Shown here: in pieces, positions 24,929-31,363 of the stretch
Layout: each line of letters starts with the position of its first letter
Position numbering within the stretch: position 1 is the first letter of the stretch
Origin: JBBEBE01 sp040882505
Lineage (GTDB): Bacteria; Bacteroidota; Rhodothermia; Balneolales; Balneolaceae
Length of the DNA stretch: 64,000 nt
Direction: 5' to 3'
Assembly: GCA_040882505.1 (NCBI GenBank)
Contig: JBBEBE010000012.1
Coordinates: forward strand, 1 to 64,000
The notes under the pieces: generated by a model
Told to the model about the DNA's origin: nothing
The model's input: only the letters and a program-made list of their open reading frames with translations
The model's database searches: none
Translations under genes and position numbers: made by a program

Positions 24929-25004
24929 GGCAGAATCGAACCGAGAATGCTGAATTGACGAGATGCACCGAACGTTTGAGAAGATTGTATAGCAATAGAC
25001 GACT

Positions 25005-26438
25005 ATGAACTATTTTCACGAATTGAGTACGTTTTTGCCTGCCATCGTTACAACGATTGCAGGATTGTCCGCATTGTTATTGGCAGCTTTCAAAGTATCG
25101 GTTCGAACCGTATTCGGTGTAACGGTTGTGTCTCTGATTGTCGCACTTGGTGTCTCCATAGGAGATCTGTCCGGTGACACGGGAGTCTCGTTTTACGGGA
25201 TGATCAGCTATGGCGGTACAGCTGCTTTTGGCGCATTTCTCGTTTCAATGGCAAGTCTGCTTACAGTCCTTCTTTCACGTGATTATCTGGAAAGTATCGG
25301 ACAACATGTCTCAGAAGTGTATGCCATGATCCTGTTTGCAACAACCGGGATGTTTGGACTCGCAGCTTCCAATGATTTGATTATGCTTTTTGTGGGATTG
25401 GAGACGATGTCGATCAGTCTTTATGTGTTGGCTGGATTGAGGAAGAACGAGAAAGAGGGGGCAGAGGCCTCGCTTAAATATTTTCTATTAGGCGCTTTTT
25501 CGACAGGTTTCTTGCTCTACGGAATTGCGTTGATATACGGGGCGACTGGATCGACACAATATGCAGAGATTGCGGGTGCAGCCGACTTCTCGCTGCTGTT
25601 TATGGCAGGTGTAGGCATGTTGCTGACCGGTTTTTTCTTCAAGATTTCTGCAGTTCCATTCCACATGTGGACTCCGGATGTTTATCAGGGCACACCAACA
25701 ACCTTGACAGCGTATTTTGCAACGGCATCCAAAGCGGCTACGTTTGTTGCACTTCTGTTGGTGCTATCAACACTCCTTCCGGATCAAGAGGGATCAGCTT
25801 GGCAGGAAGTCCTTGGGCTCATTGCGATCATAACCATGGTGATTGGTAATCTTGTTGCATTGGTGCAAGACAACATCAAGAGAATGTTGGCCTACTCCAG
25901 TATTGCTCACGCCGGTTACTTGTTGGTTGGATTGGCAGCAGGAAGTGCTGCAGGATATAGTGGTGTTCTTTACTATCTGTTTGCATACACAGTGATGAAT
26001 ATCGGGGCGTTCGGTGTGATTGCGTATTATGAAATGAACAAAGGTCTGGATTTTAGTGATATCAAAAATTTTGGAGGGTTGGGGTATAGCCAGCCATTGA
26101 TGGGGGTGCTGCTTTCGCTTTTCCTTTTCTCGCTTGCCGGGATTCCTCCTTTTGTCGGCTTTGCCGGAAAATATTATGTCTTTGCTGCGGCTGTAGATGC
26201 CGGGTTGATATCTCTGGCTGTAATCGGTGTACTCGCCAGTGCAGCAAGTGCGTATTATTATCTTCGAGTAATGGTCTATCTCTATTTCCGGGATGCCCAC
26301 AAAGAGGTAGAGTGGACCGAACCCGGTCGTCTGTTTCGTATCACACTTCTTCTTCTGGCGCTTTTCACTCTTTACTACGGAATCGAGCCCGTTCTGACGT
26401 CACAGAGCCTGATTGAATTGCTTTCATCACTCTATTGA
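25005..26438 (+). CDS. nuoN: NADH-quinone oxidoreductase subunit N
   Basis: A 477-residue proton-channel subunit of complex I and last gene of the nuoLMN unit, 76 bp after nuoM. It contains LFVGLETMSISLYVLAGLRK with the helix-5 glutamate, AVPFHMWTPDVYQGTPTTLTAYFATASKAATF with the channel lysine, IKRMLAYSSIAHAGYLLVGL and SLAGIPPFVGFAGKYYVF. I see no terminator after it; the ribosomal protein genes begin 190 bp further. Confidence 0.96.
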   Translation: MNYFHELSTFLPAIVTTIAGLSALLLAAFKVSVRTVFGVTVVSLIVALGVSIGDLSGDTGVSFYGMISYGGTAAFGAFLVSMASLLTVLLSRDYLESIGQHVSEVYAMILFATTGMFGLAASNDLIMLFVGLETMSISLYVLAGLRKNEKEGAEASLKYFLLGAFSTGFLLYGIALIYGATGSTQYAEIAGAADFSLLFMAGVGMLLTGFFFKISAVPFHMWTPDVYQGTPTTLTAYFATASKAATFVALLLVLSTLLPDQEGSAWQEVLGLIAIITMVIGNLVALVQDNIKRMLAYSSIAHAGYLLVGLAAGSAAGYSGVLYYLFAYTVMNIGAFGVIAYYEMNKGLDFSDIKNFGGLGYSQPLMGVLLSLFLFSLAGIPPFVGFAGKYYVFAAAVDAGLISLAVIGVLASAASAYYYLRVMVYLYFRDAHKEVEWTEPGRLFRITLLLLALFTLYYGIEPVLTSQSLIELLSSLY

Positions 26439-26532
26439 GGGGAATTCGATCCACTTTTGGTTCTGTATCGTCATGTATGGAGATGAGGAATATTGAAATT
26501 GTTTGAACCGGGATTTTCGCATATCTTTCTCT

Positions 26533-26594
26533 GATCTGTTGTTGGCGGCGCCAGTCGTCCAATTGTCGGGCGTGTAGCGTGGCAGATCAACAAC
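26533..26594 (+). promoter_or_regulatory. Possible structured mRNA leader of rpsF with alternative pairings
   Basis: GTTGTTG (26538-26544) pairs perfectly with CAACAAC (26588-26594), enclosing a small inner stem CGTCC/GGGCG. The neighbouring GATCTG (26533-26538) is also the exact complement of CAGATC (26583-26588), so two overlapping stems compete. This lies about 30-90 nt before the rpsF start, where S6-S18 autoregulatory leaders occur in many bacteria. I cannot confirm the S6-S18 motif by eye. Confidence 0.35.
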
Positions 26595-26625
26595 TGTTTC
26601 CAACTTGAAACAACCATGGATGAAC

Positions 26626-27000
26626 ATGAGCACTAACTTTTATGAGATTACCTACATCATCAATCCGGTTCTGGAAGAAGACCAGTTCAAGGAGACGGTG
26701 ACGCAAGTTACTTCCCTGATTGAAGGTAGCGGCGGAAAAATTGACGAAATGGATGAATGGGGCATCCAACGTCTGGAATACGAGATGGATGGAAAGAACA
26801 ATGGCTATTATGTAAACGGCTATTTTCACGCACCCGCTGCTGCGATCGAACAGATTGAACGGCAGCTTAGAATCAACGACAACATTCTTCGTTATCTGAC
26901 ACTCAAGTTTGACAGTCGAATGCACAAACACTATGAGCTGAAGAAGAGAGGCGAGCTACCTACTCTCTTTGAAGAGACTGAAGAAGAGCAGGAAGATTAA
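26626..27000 (+). CDS. rpsF: 30S ribosomal protein S6
   Basis: A 124-residue ribosomal protein that pairs with S18 on the 30S platform. The start MSTNFYEITYIINPVLEE, followed by GGKIDEMDEWGIQRLEYEMDGKNNGYY, is typical of S6; the C-terminus has an acidic tail (EETEEEQED). Starts in frame at 26605 (TTG), 26620 and 26626 (ATG) are possible; I prefer 26626 because S6 begins two or three residues before the YE motif. rpsR follows 18 bp downstream. Confidence 0.95.
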   Translation: MSTNFYEITYIINPVLEEDQFKETVTQVTSLIEGSGGKIDEMDEWGIQRLEYEMDGKNNGYYVNGYFHAPAAAIEQIERQLRINDNILRYLTLKFDSRMHKHYELKKRGELPTLFEETEEEQED

Positions 27001-27018
27001 CGTCAGAAATTTACGATT

Positions 27019-27270
27019 ATGATCAACAATCCATCACATCCGAAAAAGGGGCACCTGAAGTCCAAAGAGTGCCGATTTGAAAAAGCCGGTTTTGTATACA
27101 TTGACTACAAAGAGGTCGAAACTCTAAAGCGATTCTTGAACGATCAGGGTAAAATACTCCCGAGACGTGTTACCGGGACAAGTGCAAAGTTCCAAAGACA
27201 GCTTTCGAGAGCCGTCAGACGTGCAAGATTTTTGGGACTTCTTCCCTACGTAGCCGAAAATGTACGATAA
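27019..27270 (+). CDS. rpsR: 30S ribosomal protein S18
   Basis: An 83-residue basic protein partnering S6. It contains FVYIDYKEVETLKRFLNDQGKILPRR and the conserved GTSAKFQRQLSRAVRRARFLGLLPY near the C-terminus. The gene order rpsF-rpsR-rplI, without ssb or priB between, is common in Bacteroidota relatives. The single Cys in the N-terminal KSKECRFEK is a remnant of the zinc-binding form rather than a full site. Confidence 0.97.
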   Translation: MINNPSHPKKGHLKSKECRFEKAGFVYIDYKEVETLKRFLNDQGKILPRRVTGTSAKFQRQLSRAVRRARFLGLLPYVAENVR

Positions 27271-27290
27271 CCGACGAGAGGAGTGAAATT

Positions 27291-27737
27291 ATGAAACTTA
27301 TTTTGAAAGAAGAGGTGTCGAACCTGGGGAGCGCGGGTGACCTGGTTGATGTAAAGGCAGGTTTTGGGCGAAACTTTCTGTTGCCTCAAGGCAAAGCCGT
27401 ACTCGCTACGGATGGTGCGCTTCGTCAAATTGAGCAGTTGAAAGTCGATGCACAACGAAAAGCGGAACAAACCATCGCCGAAGCGAAGGAACTTGCAAAT
27501 CGTCTACAGTCGTCCTCAATCTCCATACCTGTTAGTACGGGTGAAGATGACAAGATTCACGGGACGGTGACGACCATGCAGATTGCCAACGCTCTTGCCG
27601 AAGAGGGGATTGAACTTGATCGAAGGAGAATATCCCTGGATCAGGAGGTCAAGACTCTTGGTGAATACACGGCCACGGTTGATTTGGTTGGTGAGTTCAA
27701 GCCCAAGCTAACATTTCAGGTTGTTAAAGACTCCTGA
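27291..27737 (+). CDS. rplI: 50S ribosomal protein L9
   Basis: A 148-residue two-domain ribosomal protein linked by a long helix. The N-terminal domain has KLILKEEVSNLGSAGDLVDVKAGFGRNFLLPQGKA; the C-terminal domain contains the STGEDDKIHGTVT loop and KTLGEYTATVDL. AGGAG lies 9 nt before the ATG. It ends the rpsF operon, followed by a clear terminator. Confidence 0.97.
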   Translation: MKLILKEEVSNLGSAGDLVDVKAGFGRNFLLPQGKAVLATDGALRQIEQLKVDAQRKAEQTIAEAKELANRLQSSSISIPVSTGEDDKIHGTVTTMQIANALAEEGIELDRRRISLDQEVKTLGEYTATVDLVGEFKPKLTFQVVKDS

Positions 27738-27770
27738 CTACTTACGGGCAAGAAACATGTATTTAAAATG

Positions 27771-27804
27771 AAGGGGGTGGCATGATAAATGCCCCCCTTT
27801 TTTT
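27771..27804 (+). terminator. Rho-independent terminator after rplI
   Basis: A stem formed by GGGGG-t-GGCAT and ATGCCCCCC with a GATAA loop and one bulged T is followed by seven consecutive T residues. It lies 34 bp after the rplI stop. Confidence 0.92.
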
Positions 27805-28015
27805 GTTGAATGAGCTTGATTGTCTTACTGTTCTCTTCCTGAATAGGCGTTGTGCAAACACAGAAACAATCACATTTATCCGGCTTTCTTCATTGCACTT
27901 TACAGCATGAATAATGAAATTGACTCACTGTCGTGCAGGCTGCAATCAGTATCCTTTTCAACCACTTGATATTGCAGAGAAACACGGTTAAGGTGGAATA
28001 GAACAAGGGATGTCT
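27805..28015. other. Intergenic gap between rplI terminator and exbB promoter, with one hairpin-forming inverted repeat
   Basis: No gene is seen in these 211 bases; short frames here have no ribosome site or recognisable product. The only structure I find is at 27940-27977: CTGCAAT-cag-TATC pairs with GATATTGCAG as an 11-pair stem with a three-base bulge and 14-base loop, 39 bp before the exbB -35 box. A second small palindrome TGCAG-g-CTGCA overlaps its left arm. It could be an operator or the core of a small RNA. Confidence 0.5.
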
Positions 28016-28044
28016 TTGACATTTAATTTGAAATGATCTATCAT
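28016..28044 (+). promoter_or_regulatory. Strong sigma-70 type promoter for the exbB-exbD operon
   Basis: A perfect TTGACA (28016-28021), a 17 bp spacer and TATCAT (28039-28044). Transcription would start about 45 nt before the exbB ATG, leaving room for the GGAG ribosome site at about 28084-28087. Confidence 0.82.
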
Positions 28045-28095
28045 TTTGCGTTCTTTTTAAGCCCTTAAACGAAAACATATAAGCGGAGTAATTTT

Positions 28096-28806
28096 ATGAC
28101 ATCATCAATAGCTCTCATTTTGCTTCAGGCTGGAGCTGATGCTGGTTTCTTCAATGTGATTGTAGAAAAGTTCAATGAGGGTGGCGACTGGATGTGGCCG
28201 GTACTTATTGCACTGATTCTTGGTCTGGCTATCTTTCTAGAGCGGATTATTACATTGAATCTTGCAGACATCAATACACGAAAATTTATTGTTGAAGTGC
28301 AGGAAGCGCTTCAGGATGGTGGCGTGGAAGCTGCTTCAGAAGTGTGTGCCAGAACCCGCGGACCCGTTGCCTCGGTTTTCCAGGCCGGCTTGATGAGAGC
28401 GGATGAAGGTCTTGATGCTGCTGAAAAAGCGATCACGACCTATGGCGCAATTGAAATGAGCTTTCTTGAGCGTGGGTTGGTATGGCTCTCTCTGTTCATT
28501 TCCATTGCTCCGCTACTTGGATTCCTTGGTACAGTCGTCGGTATGATTGAAGCGTTCGACGCGATTGAAGCGGCAGCAGATATTTCACCAAGCATTGTTG
28601 CTGGTGGTATCAAAGTTGCTCTCTTGACGACAGCTGGTGGACTTCTTGCAGGTATTATCCTCCAAATTGGTTACAACTACTGTGTAACCAAAATTGACCG
28701 ATTGATTGCCGAGATGGAAGAGAGCTCTGTTACGCTTCTCGATTCGCTCCTCGCACTCAAGCAGGGTAAGCAGATCATTACTTCTTCTGAAGCAGATGAA
28801 GAGTGA
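28096..28806 (+). CDS. exbB: MotA/TolQ/ExbB-family proton channel protein
   Basis: A 236-residue inner-membrane protein that with ExbD-type partners converts proton motive force into work for TonB- or Tol-type machines. It has three helices: one near residues 33-52 (WPVLIALILGLAIFLERI), and two in the C-terminal half, SLFISIAPLLGFLGTVVGMIEAFDAI and VALLTTAGGLLAGIILQIGY, which carry the conserved G-T-V-x-G-M and T-T-A-x-G-L motifs. The operon continues with a small membrane protein and two exbD-like genes. No tonB or tol genes are in view, so the machine it drives is not defined. Confidence 0.94.
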   Translation: MTSSIALILLQAGADAGFFNVIVEKFNEGGDWMWPVLIALILGLAIFLERIITLNLADINTRKFIVEVQEALQDGGVEAASEVCARTRGPVASVFQAGLMRADEGLDAAEKAITTYGAIEMSFLERGLVWLSLFISIAPLLGFLGTVVGMIEAFDAIEAAADISPSIVAGGIKVALLTTAGGLLAGIILQIGYNYCVTKIDRLIAEMEESSVTLLDSLLALKQGKQIITSSEADEE

Positions 28807-28848
28807 GAGAACAATCCAATCTCAACCACGAATAAGAGGTACTGACAA

Positions 28849-29118
28849 ATGGTCGACGTAATATTTCTAGGTTTGGGAGTCGGATTGGTTGTCATCGGTG
28901 TCATTGCCATTTTGATTGCGGGTGTTCGAAACATTGCACTCGGAAAATTCAGCCCTAAAAAAATGAGTGTCATGTTGGTTCCGTTTGTGATATTCGGAGT
29001 CAGCTTTGGCACGACTGGGTCTGCAGACCAAAGTGGCATCGTGACGATGGTAATCATGATTGCAGCCATGTTGCTTGCAATCCTCATCACCGGCCTCAAA
29101 GGAACACTTAAACTGTAG
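28849..29118 (+). CDS. Small three-helix membrane protein between exbB and exbD
   Basis: An 89-residue, strongly hydrophobic protein. Predicted helices lie near residues 4-25 (FLGLGVGLVVIGVIAILIAG), 38-55 (MSVMLVPFVIFGVSFG) and 64-84 (VTMVIMIAAMLLAILITGL), joined by a basic KFSPKK loop. I recognise no family. AGAGGT lies about 9 nt before the ATG. It sits 42 bp after exbB and 7 bp before exbD, inside the operon, so it is probably part of, or a regulator of, the proton-channel complex. Confidence 0.82.
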   Translation: MVDVIFLGLGVGLVVIGVIAILIAGVRNIALGKFSPKKMSVMLVPFVIFGVSFGTTGSADQSGIVTMVIMIAAMLLAILITGLKGTLKL

Positions 29119-29125
29119 AGGAAGC

Positions 29126-29665
29126 ATGTTAAAAAAGCGAACAAGAAATGATGTCGAGATTGAAGGTTCTTCAATGGCGGACATCGCTTTTCTGCTTCTT
29201 ATTTTCTTCCTCGTTGTGACCACCATTGATGTTGACACCGGAATCGGTTTGGTTTTGCCGCCCATTCCGGACGATGTAGAGCCACCGCCCATTCGGGAAC
29301 GGAACATGCTCCGCATTCTGGTAAACGCGCAGGGGTTGATTCTCTTGGACGATGAACCGGTATCTACGGATCAGGTAAGAGGTCAAGTCATCGAGTTTGT
29401 GGATAACCCCACAAATGACCCGACACTGTCTGAATCGCCCGATGATGCCATCGTATCGATCAAGACAGATCGACAAACTCCGTACCGTGTCTACATCGAC
29501 ATGCTTGACGAGGTGATGGGTGCGTATGCAGAGCTGCGAAATCAGGCATCCATGGAGCGATTCGGTGCACCGTACAGTGCATTGGAAGATGGGAGTCCAG
29601 AAATTGCACAGATTCAGGAGCTCTATCCAAAGAGAATCTCAATCGCAGAACCTGACGAACAGTAG
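29126..29665 (+). CDS. exbD: ExbD/TolR-family protein, first copy
   Basis: A 179-residue protein with a short cytosolic start (MLKKRTRNDVEIEG), one helix containing the essential proton-carrying aspartate in SSMADIAFLLLIFFLVVTTID, and a periplasmic domain. The periplasmic part is larger than in E. coli ExbD (141 residues) and has a Pro-rich VLPPIPDDVEPPPI stretch and an insertion before the VSIKTDRQTPYRVYIDMLDEV peptidoglycan-binding-type motif. Start at 29126, 7 bp after the small membrane gene, with GAGGAAG just before it. Confidence 0.92.
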   Translation: MLKKRTRNDVEIEGSSMADIAFLLLIFFLVVTTIDVDTGIGLVLPPIPDDVEPPPIRERNMLRILVNAQGLILLDDEPVSTDQVRGQVIEFVDNPTNDPTLSESPDDAIVSIKTDRQTPYRVYIDMLDEVMGAYAELRNQASMERFGAPYSALEDGSPEIAQIQELYPKRISIAEPDEQ

Positions 29666-29670
29666 AGCAT

Positions 29671-30117
29671 ATGTCAAAATTTCAGAAAAAATCAGCGAAG
29701 ACCAAGCAGGCGATCCCGACATCGGCTATGCCCGATATCGTATTCATGCTGCTGATCTTCTTTATGGTGACCACTGTGCTTCGCGAGGTAGAACTTCAGG
29801 TTCAAGTCGAGTTTGCACAGGCAGAGAACATTGAGAAGATTGATCAAAAACGTCTTGTCAGTTATGTCTACATTGGCCCCGAGCGGCTCGGTGGAAATCA
29901 GGTTGGCGAGACCCGGGTACAGATTGACGATGCCCTTGTCGATGAGATGGGCGGTATTCGAAACATCATGTACGATAAATTGATGGAACAACCGAGACTC
30001 ATTGTTTCCCTCAGGGTAGACAGAGAATCGGAGTTTGGAATTGTAACGGATGTCCAACAGGAACTCCGCCAGGCAGGGACGTTAAGGGTGAATTATTCGA
30101 CTCTGCGTGAAATGTAA
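29671..30117 (+). CDS. ExbD/TolR-family protein, second copy
   Basis: A 148-residue ExbD-like protein with the helix AMPDIVFMLLIFFMVTTVLRE, holding the conserved aspartate, and a periplasmic domain ending in LIVSLRVDRESEFGIVTDVQQELRQAG. It starts 5 bp after the first exbD. Two different ExbD-like proteins after one ExbB are common in Bacteroidota and may form a mixed pair inside one ExbB pentamer. A terminator follows. Confidence 0.92.
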   Translation: MSKFQKKSAKTKQAIPTSAMPDIVFMLLIFFMVTTVLREVELQVQVEFAQAENIEKIDQKRLVSYVYIGPERLGGNQVGETRVQIDDALVDEMGGIRNIMYDKLMEQPRLIVSLRVDRESEFGIVTDVQQELRQAGTLRVNYSTLREM

Positions 30118-30143
30118 CCTGAGATCTGTTACAGCATTTAGAA

Positions 30144-30180
30144 AAGGCATTTGTACATGGGTACAAATGCCTTTTTTTTT
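30144..30180 (+). terminator. Rho-independent terminator after exbD2
   Basis: AAGGCATTTGTAC and GTACAAATGCCTT form a perfect stem around an ATGG loop, ending in ten T residues. It closes the exbB operon. Confidence 0.95.
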
Positions 30181-30246
30181 AGGATGAGGGGGTGTATAGC
30201 TTCTTATTGAACTGTGAATGAATACGCTAATGGGTAGGATATTGAA

Positions 30247-31293
30247 ATGGTGAAGAAGGAAAATCAGAGGCCTTTTACTCCACTACAGGAGTTGGGTTTG
30301 GATGCGTTCATGGATCGTATCAGATCTCGCCAATCCAAAAAGAAACCGGTTGTGAGCTCTGTAATGGGTGGTAGGGTACAGGTTCGGAAGATAGCGGGGT
30401 CTGAAATATCGGTCGTATCGTCTCAGTCCTCCTTTATGGATTCCATTCATTTTGATCTAACCTATACGCCTCTTCCACATTTGGGATCAAAATGGGTAAC
30501 TGCAATTTCCACGCGTTTATTGGCCTACGGTGTTGTTCCCGATCAAATTTTCATGAATCTGACGGTTCCAAATATGATCTCCGTCGAGATGATAGATGAC
30601 ATATTGGTTGGAATGGATCAACATCCAGTCGGAGTATCCGTGGAGGTGGCGGAAATTGCACCATCCAGAAACTATTTATCAGCTACGATCATCGGGACGG
30701 GGATTCAGGAAAAGCGTTCACTATTGATTCGTAACCAGTCTGGTAAAGGAGAACTTCTTTGTGTTACCGGAGACGTAGGTGGAGCGATGGCTGGTCTTCG
30801 TATTTTATTGAGAGAGAAGAAGTATTGGGATCCTGAGGGTGGAGAGCCGTTCAAGCCCGATTTGAGCGGATACGAACATGTAATTGGTAAACAGCTACTT
30901 CCGACGACTCGTTTGGACCTATTCAATGCCATGCGGGATAATGAGATTGTTCCGGGTTCGATGATTGATTTAAGTCAGGGGTTGATTAATGACCTCCAAG
31001 TGATGGGGAAAGAGTCTTCATGCGGATTCAATATTTACTCTCCCGCGATACCCATCGACCTTGCCACACGTAAAGTTGCGGATGAAATGCAGGAGGATGT
31101 CGATCGTTATGCGCTGTATGGTGGTGAAGATCACGAACTTCTATTTACACTTCGAGAAGGAGATGTAGAGAAATTACGAGCCTCATTTGAAGATTTCACT
31201 GTGATCGGGGATGTAACGGATAGAAAGAATGAGATTGTTGTGAACGATGGCGAAGGCGGATCCGTTGACCCCTCAACGGGCAGACAAGAGTAG
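30247..31293 (+). CDS. ThiL-like protein lacking the catalytic aspartates (probable pseudoenzyme)
   Basis: A 348-residue relative of thiamine-monophosphate kinase (AIR synthase fold). Matching segments are SIHFDLTYTPLPHLGSK, CVTGDVGGAMAGLRILLREK, SMIDLSQGLINDL and YALYGGEDHELLFT, all in the family order. But the residues that bind magnesium and ATP in ThiL are changed: the usual GDD is G51-S-E, the S-T-D loop is S59-Q-S, the aspartate of N-x-S-D is R90, G-G-D-T is V134-A-E-I, and D-I-S-D-G is D241-L-S-Q-G. GGED at 292-295 remains. Kinase activity is therefore unlikely. No thiamine gene is nearby; ftsH follows 70 bp downstream. The residue pairing was done by eye against remembered E. coli ThiL. 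Confidence 0.8.
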   Translation: MVKKENQRPFTPLQELGLDAFMDRIRSRQSKKKPVVSSVMGGRVQVRKIAGSEISVVSSQSSFMDSIHFDLTYTPLPHLGSKWVTAISTRLLAYGVVPDQIFMNLTVPNMISVEMIDDILVGMDQHPVGVSVEVAEIAPSRNYLSATIIGTGIQEKRSLLIRNQSGKGELLCVTGDVGGAMAGLRILLREKKYWDPEGGEPFKPDLSGYEHVIGKQLLPTTRLDLFNAMRDNEIVPGSMIDLSQGLINDLQVMGKESSCGFNIYSPAIPIDLATRKVADEMQEDVDRYALYGGEDHELLFTLREGDVEKLRASFEDFTVIGDVTDRKNEIVVNDGEGGSVDPSTGRQE

Positions 31294-31363
31294 ATACTTC
31301 ATGCCTCTGTGATTGGAAAAAGCGTTACATTACAGGTTTCGACCAGATTTAGATATAAGAAGT

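Noticed and set aside
30181..30246. Promoter for the ThiL-like gene
   Set aside because: TTGAAC is present but no acceptable -10 box lies at 16-18 bp.
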